Shown: piece after piece, positions 1-5,644 of the stretch
Numbering within the stretch: position 1 is the stretch's first letter
How the letters are laid out: each line of letters opens with the position of its first letter
Origin: Lysobacterales bacterium
GTDB lineage: Bacteria; Pseudomonadota; Gammaproteobacteria; Xanthomonadales; S139-57
DNA: 5,644 nt
Direction: 5' to 3'
Assembly: GCA_026993285.1 (NCBI GenBank)
Contig: JALWTZ010000237.1
Span: forward strand, 1-5,644
Program-made: the position numbers and the translations under genes
Notes under the pieces: generated by a model
Seen by the model: the letters and a program-made list of their open reading frames with translations, nothing else
Database searches by the model: none
Told to the model about the DNA's origin: nothing

Positions 1-2159
1 GCCAGGGCCATGACCGCGTCCACCAGTTCCTCTGCGCGGCGCATCATGGCCGGGTTTTGCGAGTGTACCGGGATGTTGGTATGCACATTGCCGTCACCGG
101 CGTGCATGTGCAGGGCGATGAACAGCCGTTCGTTGCGGATGGCCTGGTGGATGGCGCGCAGTTCATCGCGCAGGGGCTTGAATTGCTCGCCGGCGAAGGT
201 CTGGTCCAGCAACTGGACGATTTCCCGCCGGTAGGAGATGACGATATCCCGGCGCAGCAGCAGGTCCAGCAGGGTGTCGCCGGGGCGGGGTTCGCCTTCG
301 CTCAGGCTGAGGCAGTCGGGGAAGCGTTCCGCCGGTTCATCCAGATGTTGCAGCAGGTTCTCCCAGCAGGCGGCCCGCTGGCGCATGTGCTGGATGAGCT
401 GGTGGATTTTCTCCAGCAGGATTTCCCGCTCCTCGCCGGTTTCACCGGCATCCAGCCCGCCGGGCTGCTCCAGCCGCGCGCAGACGGCCTCGACAATGCG
501 CAGCTTGTTGCGGATGGATTCGATGATGTTCAACCGTTCCACGCCCCGGTTGTAGGCGGGCAGGTTCTCCAGCGGAATCACCACGTCCTCGTTGATCTTG
601 AAGGCGTTGGTGTGGGCGGAAATGGCGGCGGTGCGGGCGCGGTCCAGCCAGAAACGCTTGCGGGCCTCCGGGCTGGCGGCGATGAAGCCTTCCCCGCCAC
701 GCTGGTTGGCCAGGCGCACGATATGGCTGGCGGCCAGCCCCAGGGCGGTTTCGTCGTCACTGATCAGATCGGCCAGCAGCACCATCTTGGGCCGTTGCTG
801 GCGGGCGGCCTTGGTGGAATAACCCACGGCCTTGAGGTAGCGGTCGTCCAGGTGTTCCAGCCCGGACAGGCGCACGTCGGGGTGTTCATCCACATAGCGG
901 GTGATGGCCAGGATGGATGCCACTGCCGGGGTCACTTCCGGGTCGAAAAATTCCAGGCAGACGGTGCGCACATGGGCCGGCATGCGATGGAGGATGAAGC
1001 GGGCGGAGGTGATCAGCCCGTCGCAGCCTTCCTTCTGTACCCCGGGCAGGCCGGAGAGGAATTTGTCGGTCACATCCTTGCCCAGCCGGTCCTTGCGGAA
1101 GGCCCGCCCGGGAATCTCCAGCCGTTCGGGCTCGCCGCGGCGGGTCTGGCCGTCGGCCTCGTAGTGGTGGATTTCGAACACCACCGTTTCCTGTTCGTGA
1201 ATCTTGCCCAGGTTGTGGCCGATGCGCACCACCTCCAGCCAGTGGCCGTCGGGCATGACCATGCGCCAGGAGGCCAGGTTGTCCAGGGTGGTGCCCCAGA
1301 GCACGGCCTTCTTGCCGCCGGCGTTCATGGCGATGTTGCCGCCGATGGTGGAGGCATCCTGGGATGTGGGGTCGACGGCGAAGGCCAGCTGGTGCCGCTG
1401 GGCCAGCTCGGAAACCCGGCGGGTGACCACCCCGCATTCGCAGCGCACGGTGGGCACGGGCTGTTCCAGCCCGGGCAGCCGCCTTTCTTCCACCGGCCCC
1501 AGGCCGATGAGCTTTTCGGTGTTGACCACCGCCGAGAAGCGGGTCAGCGGCACGGCCGAGCCGGTGTAGCCGGTGCCGCCGCCACGGGGAATGATGCTCA
1601 GTTCCAGTTCGGCCAGGGCCTGTACCAGCGGGGCCACTTCCGCCTCGGTTTCCGGGTAGACCACCACGAAGGGCATTTCCACCCGCCAGTCGGTGGCGTC
1701 GGTGGCGTGGCTGACCCGGGCCGTGCCGGAGAAGTCGATATTGTCCTCGCGGGTGATGCGTTTCAGCCGCTGGCGAACCCGGCGCCTGAGAGCCGCGTCT
1801 CCGGCCAGCTGGGCGGCGAAATCTTCCACCGCCTGCCGGGCCAGCCGCAGCAGTTCCAGCGCGCGGCTGTTGTCGCGGGCGCGTTGTTCGAACTGTTCCA
1901 GCCGGTGGTTGAGGGCCTGGATCAGCATTTGCCGCCGTTTCTGGTTGTGGATGAGGTCGTCCTGCAGGAAGGGGTTGCGGCTGACCACCCACAAATCCCC
2001 CAGTACTTCAAAGAGCATGCGTGCCGAGCGGCCGGTCTTGCGCCGTTCGCGCAGGGCCTCGATCAGCCGCCAGCCTGCTTCCCCCAGAAAACGGCGAATG
2101 ATGTCGCGGTCGGTGAAGGAAGTGTAGTTGTAGGGGATTTCGCGAATGCGATGGGGCAC
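1..2159 (-). CDS. DUF3683-type FAD-binding oxidoreductase, N-terminal 719 residues (3' end beyond the window)
   Basis: This is a large FAD-dependent dehydrogenase of the D-lactate dehydrogenase/glycolate oxidase (GlcD-like) superfamily; the substrate is not known to me. The protein begins MPHRIREIPYNYTSF, followed by a helical N-terminal region (about residues 1-130) matching the DUF3683 family as I recall it. An FAD_binding_4 (PCMH-type) domain starts near residue 160, with PRGGGTGYTG at 191-200 and VDPTSQDASTIGGNIAMNAG from 262. EGCDGLITSA lies near 376-386. The FAD-oxidase C-terminal region carries HMHAGDGNVHTN at about 684-695, the family's GDGNxHxN signature. The reading frame is still open at base 1. 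From memory, family members run to roughly 1,250-1,300 residues with C-terminal iron-sulfur and cysteine-rich domains, so those parts would lie outside. The GTG at 2157-2159 is chosen because the conserved IREIPYNYTSF begins at once, and the next in-frame ATG would remove it. A weak GGAAG sits 10 nt upstream. The gene starts 4 nt after the hisIE stop, which suggests co-transcription. Family call is strong; function is unassigned. Confidence 0.9.
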   Translation of the reverse strand, partial: MPHRIREIPYNYTSFTDRDIIRRFLGEAGWRLIEALRERRKTGRSARMLFEVLGDLWVVSRNPFLQDDLIHNQKRRQMLIQALNHRLEQFEQRARDNSRALELLRLARQAVEDFAAQLAGDAALRRRVRQRLKRITREDNIDFSGTARVSHATDATDWRVEMPFVVVYPETEAEVAPLVQALAELELSIIPRGGGTGYTGSAVPLTRFSAVVNTEKLIGLGPVEERRLPGLEQPVPTVRCECGVVTRRVSELAQRHQLAFAVDPTSQDASTIGGNIAMNAGGKKAVLWGTTLDNLASWRMVMPDGHWLEVVRIGHNLGKIHEQETVVFEIHHYEADGQTRRGEPERLEIPGRAFRKDRLGKDVTDKFLSGLPGVQKEGCDGLITSARFILHRMPAHVRTVCLEFFDPEVTPAVASILAITRYVDEHPDVRLSGLEHLDDRYLKAVGYSTKAARQQRPKMVLLADLISDDETALGLAASHIVRLANQRGGEGFIAASPEARKRFWLDRARTAAISAHTNAFKINEDVVIPLENLPAYNRGVERLNIIESIRNKLRIVEAVCARLEQPGGLDAGETGEEREILLEKIHQLIQHMRQRAACWENLLQHLDEPAERFPDCLSLSEGEPRPGDTLLDLLLRRDIVISYRREIVQLLDQTFAGEQFKPLRDELRAIHQAIRNERLFIALHMHAGDGNVHTNIPVHSQNPAMMRRAEELVDAVMAL

Positions 2160-2163
2160 GGGC

Positions 2164-2778
2164 TCAGTTCTTCCGGTGTCGTTCTTCCAGGGTGGACAGT
2201 ATATCCGCAAGCGTCAGCTCGCGCGCCTTGAGCAGCACCAGCACATGGTAGAACAGGTCGGCCAGTTCGCCGCGCAGGGATTCATCCGTTTCGCAGACGG
2301 CGGCCAGCGCCGATTCCACCCCTTCCTCGCCCACTTTCTGGGCGATGCGCTGGATGCCGGCCTCCATCAGCCGGCGGGTGTAGGATTGCTCCGGCGGTTG
2401 CTTCAGCCGTTCATCCAGCACCTGCTCCAGCTGCTGCAGAAAGCCGCCGGCCTGGGCCGGGGCCTCTCCAAAGCAGGAAGGCGTGCCCAGGTGGCAGGTG
2501 GGGCCTTCCGGCATGGCTTGCACCAGCAGGGTGTCGCGGTCGCAGTCCAGCGCCCAGCTGCGAAGATGCAGGAAATGGCCGGAAGTCTCGCCCTTGAGCC
2601 AGAGCGTGTCGCGGCTGCGGCTGTAGAAGCAGACCTTGCCCTCGGTCAGGGTGCGTTCGAAGGCGGTTTTGTTCATGTAGCCCAGCATCAGCACCTGGCC
2701 GGTGAGGGCGTGTTGCACGATGGCCGGTATCAGGCCGTTCATCTTTTCCCAGTCGGGTTGTGCTTGTGTCTGGCTCAT
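2164..2778 (-). CDS. hisIE: Bifunctional phosphoribosyl-AMP cyclohydrolase / phosphoribosyl-ATP pyrophosphohydrolase
   Basis: This 204-residue cytosolic enzyme catalyses steps 2 and 3 of histidine synthesis: PR-ATP to PR-AMP (HisE part), then opening of the adenine ring to give ProFAR (HisI part). The N-terminal HisI domain (about 1-110) has YSRSRDTLWLKGETSGH at 52-68, DCDRD at 78-82 (Asp metal ligands, and Cys79) and PTCHLGTPSCF at 93-103, which supplies Cys95 and Cys102 of the expected zinc site. The C-terminal HisE domain (about 112-204) is a MazG-like all-helical fold with SYTRRLMEAGIQRIAQKVGE from 132, EExxE at 151-155 and ELAD at 171-174, the expected magnesium ligands. The length is close to the roughly 203 residues of the E. 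coli fusion. The ATG at 2776-2778 overlaps the hisF TGA as ATGA, with GGGAG 8 nt upstream. Being last of the his genes matches the enteric gene order. No key residue is missing. Confidence 0.98.
   Translation of the reverse strand: MSQTQAQPDWEKMNGLIPAIVQHALTGQVLMLGYMNKTAFERTLTEGKVCFYSRSRDTLWLKGETSGHFLHLRSWALDCDRDTLLVQAMPEGPTCHLGTPSCFGEAPAQAGGFLQQLEQVLDERLKQPPEQSYTRRLMEAGIQRIAQKVGEEGVESALAAVCETDESLRGELADLFYHVLVLLKARELTLADILSTLEERHRKN
2170..2174 (-). promoter_or_regulatory. Probable weak ribosome-binding site of the GTG-started FAD oxidase
   Basis: GGAAG on the minus strand lies inside the last codons of hisIE, 10 nt upstream of the GTG at 2157-2159. The match is short and the spacing is a little long. 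It is listed because it bears on the choice of the GTG start, which mainly rests on the conserved N-terminus and the 4-nt gap from the hisIE stop. Confidence 0.4.
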
Positions 2779-3554
2779 GCGGCTTGCTCCCAGCGGACGG
2801 GCAGGCCGGTTTCGGCCAGCCAGGCCTTGAGTTCGGGTATGCGGATGCTGGCGGAGTGGAACACGCTGGCCGCCAGCGCGCCATCCACACGCGCCTGCTC
2901 GAAGACCTCGCGAAAATGCTCCGGCGCGCCGGCACCGCCGGAGGCGATCAGCGGCACCTGACAGACAGCCCGTGCCTGTTGCAGGTGTTCGATGTGATAG
3001 CCCTTTTTCACCCCGTCGGTATCCATGCAGTTGAGCACGATTTCACCGGCGCCGCGCTGTTGCGCTTCCTTGATCCAGGCCAGGGTTTCCTTGTGGGCGA
3101 AGCGGCTCTTGTCCGGGTCGCCGGTGTATTGCTTGACCTGGTAGCCCTGTTCGGTGCGGATGCTGTCCACCCCCACCACCACGCACTGGGTGCCGAAGGC
3201 ATCCGCCAGTTCCGTGATCAGGGCCGGGTTCTCCAGCGCCGGGGTGTTGATGGAAACCTTGTCCGCGCCGGAAAAAAGCACGCGCCGGGCCGATTCCACA
3301 TCGCGGATGCCGCCGGCCACGCAGAAGGGAATATCGATTTCCCGCGCCACCCGTTCCACCCAGCTCACATCCACCGAGCGGCCCTGGGGGCTGGCGGTGA
3401 TGTCGTAGAACACCAGTTCATCCGCCCCCTCTTCGGCATAGCGGCGGGCCAGTTCGACGATGTCGCCCATCACCTGGTGGTCGCGGAAGCGCACGCCCTT
3501 GACCACCTTGCCCTCGGCCACATCCAGGCAGGGAATTATCCGTTTTGCAAGCAT
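2775..3554 (-). CDS. hisF: Imidazole glycerol phosphate synthase, cyclase subunit HisF
   Basis: HisF is the (beta-alpha)8-barrel synthase subunit. It takes ammonia delivered by HisH and converts PRFAR to imidazole glycerol phosphate and AICAR. At 259 residues it has the family's usual length (258 in E. coli). It opens MLAKRIIPCLDV, with catalytic Asp11; the second catalytic Asp is Asp130 in VVVGVDSI. Phosphate-binding loops are visible as VAGGIR (79-84), GADKVSIN (96-103) and ASGGAG (204-209), and GALAASVFH is near the C-terminus (225-233). The segment ITASPQGRSVDVSWV and the IPFCVAGGIR strand follow the enteric HisF subtype rather than the more widespread ITASSxxR...VPLTVGGGI form, judged from memory. 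The start at 3552-3554 lies inside the end of hisA (19-nt overlap) and is preceded by a full-length Shine-Dalgarno sequence. The stop overlaps the hisIE start. Its partner subunit, HisH, is encoded one gene upstream, beyond hisA. Confidence 0.98.
   Translation of the reverse strand: MLAKRIIPCLDVAEGKVVKGVRFRDHQVMGDIVELARRYAEEGADELVFYDITASPQGRSVDVSWVERVAREIDIPFCVAGGIRDVESARRVLFSGADKVSINTPALENPALITELADAFGTQCVVVGVDSIRTEQGYQVKQYTGDPDKSRFAHKETLAWIKEAQQRGAGEIVLNCMDTDGVKKGYHIEHLQQARAVCQVPLIASGGAGAPEHFREVFEQARVDGALAASVFHSASIRIPELKAWLAETGLPVRWEQAA
2787..2791 (-). promoter_or_regulatory. Ribosome-binding site of hisIE
   Basis: GGGAG on the minus strand lies 8 nt before the hisIE ATG, within the last codons of hisF. 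Together with the ATGA stop/start overlap it supports the start at 2778 and translation coupled to hisF. Confidence 0.6.
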
Positions 3555-4276
3555 TGCAGGACCTCCTTGAGGGTGAACAGGCCGTCCAGCAGCGACTTGC
3601 CCATGACCGCGCCATCCACGCCGGCCTGTTGCAGGGCGGTGAGGTCTTCCAGGGCGTGAATGCCGCCGGAAGCCTGCAGGGCGATCTGCGGGAATTGCTG
3701 CTTGTAGGCCTGGTAGAGCGCCAGTGACGGGCCGGAAAGCTCGCCGTCGCGGCCGATGTCGGTGCAGAGCACATGTTTCAGGCCCAGCGGCAGGTACTGG
3801 TTGGTGATTTCATCCAGGGTGATGGTTTCGGTTTCCTGCCAGGCGGCGGTGGCCAGGCGGGGTATGCCGGACTCGTCCAGGCGCACATCGAAAGCCAGGG
3901 TGATGCGTTCCGGGCCGAATTCCTGCAGCCAGCTTTGCACCTGCATGGGTTCCTTGACCGCCAGCGAGCCGATCACCACCCGCTCTGCGCCGGCCTCGAA
4001 CAGTTGTTCCAGGTGGTCGTGGTTGCGGATGCCGCCACCGGTCTGCACCTTGAGGCCGTAGCCGGCAATCTGTTTCAGGATCTTCAGGTGAACCGGGTGG
4101 CCCAGGCGGGCACCGTCCAGGTCCACCAGATGCAGCCATTCGCTGCCCTGGCGCTGGTAGTTGAGGGCCTGGTCCACCGGGTTGAGGCGGTATTCGGTGC
4201 GCTGGTCGAAATCACCCTGGCGCAGGCGCACGCACTGGCCGTTGATCAGGTCGAGGGCGGGGTAGAGTTGCATCAT
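3536..4276 (-). CDS. hisA: ProFAR isomerase (phosphoribosylformimino-5-aminoimidazole carboxamide ribotide isomerase)
   Basis: HisA performs the Amadori rearrangement of ProFAR to PRFAR, the step before IGP synthase. It is a 246-residue (beta-alpha)8 barrel homologous to HisF, close to the 245 residues of E. coli HisA. Visible elements are YPALDLINGQCVRLRQGDF, with the catalytic Asp9; HLVDLDGA (49-56); QTGGGIR (78-84); RVVIGSLAVK (99-108); AFDVR with the second catalytic Asp130; GLKHVLCTDIGRDG (165-178); and ASGGI (202-206), a phosphate-binding loop. Two adjacent ATG codons are possible starts, at 4274-4276 and 4271-4273. The first is used here because it forms an ATGA overlap with the hisH stop; the second would make a protein one residue shorter that fits the family equally well. 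The only upstream purine run, GGAG, is 14 nt away, so initiation probably relies on coupling to hisH translation. The 3' end overlaps hisF by 19 nt and contains the hisF ribosome-binding site. Confidence 0.98.
   Translation of the reverse strand: MMQLYPALDLINGQCVRLRQGDFDQRTEYRLNPVDQALNYQRQGSEWLHLVDLDGARLGHPVHLKILKQIAGYGLKVQTGGGIRNHDHLEQLFEAGAERVVIGSLAVKEPMQVQSWLQEFGPERITLAFDVRLDESGIPRLATAAWQETETITLDEITNQYLPLGLKHVLCTDIGRDGELSGPSLALYQAYKQQFPQIALQASGGIHALEDLTALQQAGVDGAVMGKSLLDGLFTLKEVLQCLQNG
3561..3568 (-). promoter_or_regulatory. Ribosome-binding site of hisF, full-length Shine-Dalgarno
   Basis: Read on the minus strand, the sequence is AAGGAGGT followed by CCTGCA and the hisF ATG, a spacing of 6 nt. 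It matches the anti-Shine-Dalgarno end of 16S rRNA over eight bases and lies wholly inside the hisA coding region. It is clearly the best ribosome-binding site in the window; hisH and hisA have only short, poorly spaced purine runs. It fixes the hisF start at 3554. Confidence 0.85.
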
Positions 4277-4872
4277 AGTTGAATAAAGTTCTCCAGCAGG
4301 CGGGCGCCGGCAGCGGCGGATTTTTCCGGGTGAAACTGGGTGGCGAAGAAGTTGTCCTTCCAGGCCGAGGCGCAGAAGGGTTCGCCATAGTCACAGGTGG
4401 CGGCACAGGCGGCGTTGACCGGCGCCGCGTAGCTGTGGACGAAATAGAAATAGCGCCCGTCCAGGCCCCGGAGCAGGGGGTTGTCCGGCTGGCAGACCCG
4501 GATGGGATTCCAGCCCATGTGAGGCACGCTCAGGCCGGGCCGTTCCGGGAAGTGGCGCACCTGGCCGGGGAACAGCCCCAGGCAGGGGGTGTCGCCTTCT
4601 TCCGAGTGTTCAAACAGCAGTTGCATGCCCAGGCAGACGCCCAGCACCGGCTGTTTCAGCCCGCGAATGCATTCCACCAGCTCCTTTTGTTGCAGGGTGG
4701 CCATGCCCGGCCCGGCCGCGCCCACGCCGGGCAGAATCACCCGCCCGGCCCGGGCGATGGTGTCCGGGTCGTCACTGAGGGTGGCTTCCACCCCCAGCCG
4801 TGCCAGGGCGAAACGAACGGAATTGATATTGCTGCCACCGTTTTCCACGATGACCAGTGCGTGCTTGCTCAT
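4273..4872 (-). CDS. hisH: Imidazole glycerol phosphate synthase, glutamine amidotransferase subunit HisH
   Basis: HisH is the class I (triad) glutaminase subunit of IGP synthase; it hydrolyses glutamine and channels ammonia into the HisF barrel. The protein has 199 residues, about the family norm (196 in E. coli). The nucleophile is Cys80 in GVCLGMQLL, and the His181/Glu183 pair lies in QFHPEKS. The oxyanion-side motif LPGVG is at 47-51, and the interface segment PHMGWN at 117-122 and YFYFVHSYAAPV at 141-152 are intact. An unusual point is the N-terminal strand: it reads VIVENGGSNINSV (7-19), where the usual form is I-(L/V)-D-(Y/T)-G-x-x-N-(L)-x-S-V, so the normally conserved Asp appears as Glu. 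The ATG at 4870-4872 is 3 nt after the hisB stop, with only a weak AAGGG 13 nt upstream. Its stop overlaps the hisA start as ATGA. LLFEHSEEGD recalls Xanthomonadales HisH from memory. Confidence 0.98.
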   Translation of the reverse strand: MSKHALVIVENGGSNINSVRFALARLGVEATLSDDPDTIARAGRVILPGVGAAGPGMATLQQKELVECIRGLKQPVLGVCLGMQLLFEHSEEGDTPCLGLFPGQVRHFPERPGLSVPHMGWNPIRVCQPDNPLLRGLDGRYFYFVHSYAAPVNAACAATCDYGEPFCASAWKDNFFATQFHPEKSAAAGARLLENFIQL

Positions 4873-4875
4873 GGT

Positions 4876-5644
4876 TTACAGTCGGCCCTTGGTGCTGGGC
4901 AGGTCATGGCCCTGGCGCGCCAGCGCCGGTTGCAGGCAGCGGGCCACGGCCTTGAATACGCCTTCCACCTGATGATGCGCGTTGCCCTGGTCGAAGGCAA
5001 TATGCAAGGTGGCATGCAGGTGGTCGCAAAAGGAGCGGAAGAAATGCTCCACCATCTGGGTGTTCAGCCCGCCGCAGTGGTCCTGGCTGAATTGCCCTTC
5101 AAAGCGGAGGAAGGGGCGGCCGGAGAGATCCAGGCTGGCCTGGGCGCGCACCTCGTCCATGGGCAGCACGAAGCCGTAGCGGCCGATGCCGCGCTTGTCG
5201 CCCAAAGCCTTTCGCAGTGCCTGGCCCAGTACGATGGCCACATCCTCCACCGTGTGGTGGTCGTCCACTTCCAGGTCGCCTTCGCAGTGCAGTTGCAGGC
5301 TGAAGCCGCCGTGCTTGGCGATCTGGTCGAGCATGTGGTCGAAAAAGGCGATGCCGGTGTGGATTTCCCGGGGTTCCCTCGCGTCCAGGTTGACCTGGCA
5401 GCGGATGCGGGTTTCGGCGGTGTCGCGTTGAATCGCCGCCGTGCGAGGGCGATCCAGCAGCGCGCGGGTGATCTCCGGCCAGCCAAGCGTTTCGCTGATG
5501 CGAAAACCGTTGAGCCCCAGGTTTTCCGCCAGTTGCAGGTCGGTTTCCCGGTCGCCGATGACATGGCTGTTGGCCCGGTCCCAGTCGGTGCGTTTCAGCC
5601 AGTCCTGCAGCAGGCCGGTACGCGGTTTGCGGCAGGCGCAGCCT
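4876..5644 (-). CDS. hisB: Bifunctional histidinol-phosphatase / imidazoleglycerol-phosphate dehydratase, C-terminal 255 residues (5' end beyond the window)
   Basis: HisB carries out two steps, dehydration of IGP to imidazole-acetol phosphate and hydrolysis of histidinol phosphate. The reading frame is open to the right edge; the first whole codon is at 5641-5643. The visible part starts inside the HAD-type phosphatase domain: GCACRKPRTG (visible residues 1-10) holds the CxC half of the expected zinc-binding loop, and DRANSHVIGDRETDLQLAEN (22-41) carries the GDRxTD acidic motif that binds magnesium. The dehydratase domain follows from about residue 67, with FFDHMLDQIAKHGGF (100-114), DDHHTVED (127-134), EHFFRS (199-204) and HHQVE (223-227), which together supply the histidine and glutamate ligands of its dimanganese site. 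It ends LPSTKGRL, as in the family. Compared with the 355-residue E. coli protein, about 100 N-terminal residues, including the DxD nucleophile, are outside the window. An internal ATG at 5332-5334 is not the start, because family homology continues upstream of it. Confidence 0.97.
   Translation of the reverse strand, partial: GCACRKPRTGLLQDWLKRTDWDRANSHVIGDRETDLQLAENLGLNGFRISETLGWPEITRALLDRPRTAAIQRDTAETRIRCQVNLDAREPREIHTGIAFFDHMLDQIAKHGGFSLQLHCEGDLEVDDHHTVEDVAIVLGQALRKALGDKRGIGRYGFVLPMDEVRAQASLDLSGRPFLRFEGQFSQDHCGGLNTQMVEHFFRSFCDHLHATLHIAFDQGNAHHQVEGVFKAVARCLQPALARQGHDLPSTKGRL

Noticed and set aside
886..1992. A 368-codon minus-strand frame inside the FAD oxidase, and a 174-codon frame at 2411-2935 across hisIE and hisF.
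   Set aside because: These are out-of-frame shadows with Pro, Arg, Gly and Ala-rich low-complexity translations and no recognisable domain; real genes occupy the other frame.
57..2231. A 724-codon open reading frame on the plus strand, antisense to the FAD oxidase, which would be a large protein rich in Gly, Gln, Val and Ala.
   Set aside because: Its first codon positions pair with the third positions of the minus-strand gene. Stop codons there would need sense codons ending in A (TTA, CTA, TCA), which are rare in this GC-rich DNA, so a long open frame is expected by chance. The translation shows no family motif, while the minus strand carries clear FAD-enzyme motifs.
2146..4282. Further long plus-strand open frames opposite hisIE, hisF and hisA (2146-2961, 2760-3659, 3773-4282).
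   Set aside because: They lie in the same antisense register as the frame opposite the FAD oxidase and have the same explanation; the minus-strand proteins have complete catalytic motifs and chained overlaps.
4873..4875. A possible promoter or regulatory site at the hisB-hisH junction.
   Set aside because: The gap is only 3 nt; no -35/-10 pair or hairpin could be supported there or at the other junctions, which are 4-nt gaps or overlaps.
4876..5334. A stand-alone, short monofunctional HisB starting at the ATG at 5332-5334.
   Set aside because: The same frame is open to the right edge and encodes the rest of the dehydratase domain plus HisB phosphatase motifs (CACRKP, GDRETD), so this ATG is internal.
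1..5644. Search for an undescribed system: repeats, CRISPR-like arrays, mobile elements, toxin-antitoxin or phage genes, tRNAs and structured RNAs.
   Set aside because: Reading by eye found none. The window is covered almost completely by six recognisable coding regions, with no non-coding stretch longer than 4 nt.

Overview
The window is a tightly packed stretch of a chromosomal histidine biosynthesis operon, read entirely from the minus strand. The order in the direction of transcription is hisB (partial, entering from the right edge), hisH, hisA, hisF, hisIE, and then a large FAD-dependent oxidoreductase gene that runs off the left edge. Five of the six genes can be assigned with high confidence from catalytic motifs.

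Organism: the DNA is GC-rich (by eye well above 60 %) with strong G/C preference at third codon positions. Two gene fusions mark the histidine genes as the compact type known from Enterobacteria, Vibrio, Shewanella and Xanthomonadales. HisB carries a HAD phosphatase domain in front of the dehydratase domain, and HisI is fused to HisE. HisF also has the enteric-type sequence (ITAS...DVSWV and IPFCVAGGIR). A gammaproteobacterium is the best reading. The HisH wording resembles what I remember of Xanthomonadales HisH, but the species cannot be named from this.

Layout: hisB (4876-5644), 3-nt gap, hisH (4273-4872), ATGA overlap, hisA (3536-4276), 19-nt overlap, hisF (2775-3554), ATGA overlap, hisIE (2164-2778), 4-nt gap, FAD oxidase with a GTG start (1-2159). 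There is essentially no intergenic DNA, so no promoter, terminator, attenuator, RNA gene, mobile element or CRISPR array lies inside. The operon promoter and leader must be beyond the right edge.

Pathway: HisIE performs the pyrophosphohydrolase and cyclohydrolase steps (PR-ATP to PR-AMP to ProFAR). HisA isomerises ProFAR to PRFAR. The HisH-HisF glutamine amidotransferase/cyclase makes imidazole glycerol phosphate (IGP) and AICAR. HisB dehydrates IGP and later dephosphorylates histidinol phosphate. hisG, hisD and hisC are not in the window.

The last gene encodes a DUF3683-type FAD-binding protein of the lactate/glycolate oxidase superfamily and has no known place in histidine synthesis. Its near-contact with hisIE suggests co-transcription and is the main item worth a second look. 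I did not find evidence of a new biological system; this is mostly conserved housekeeping sequence.
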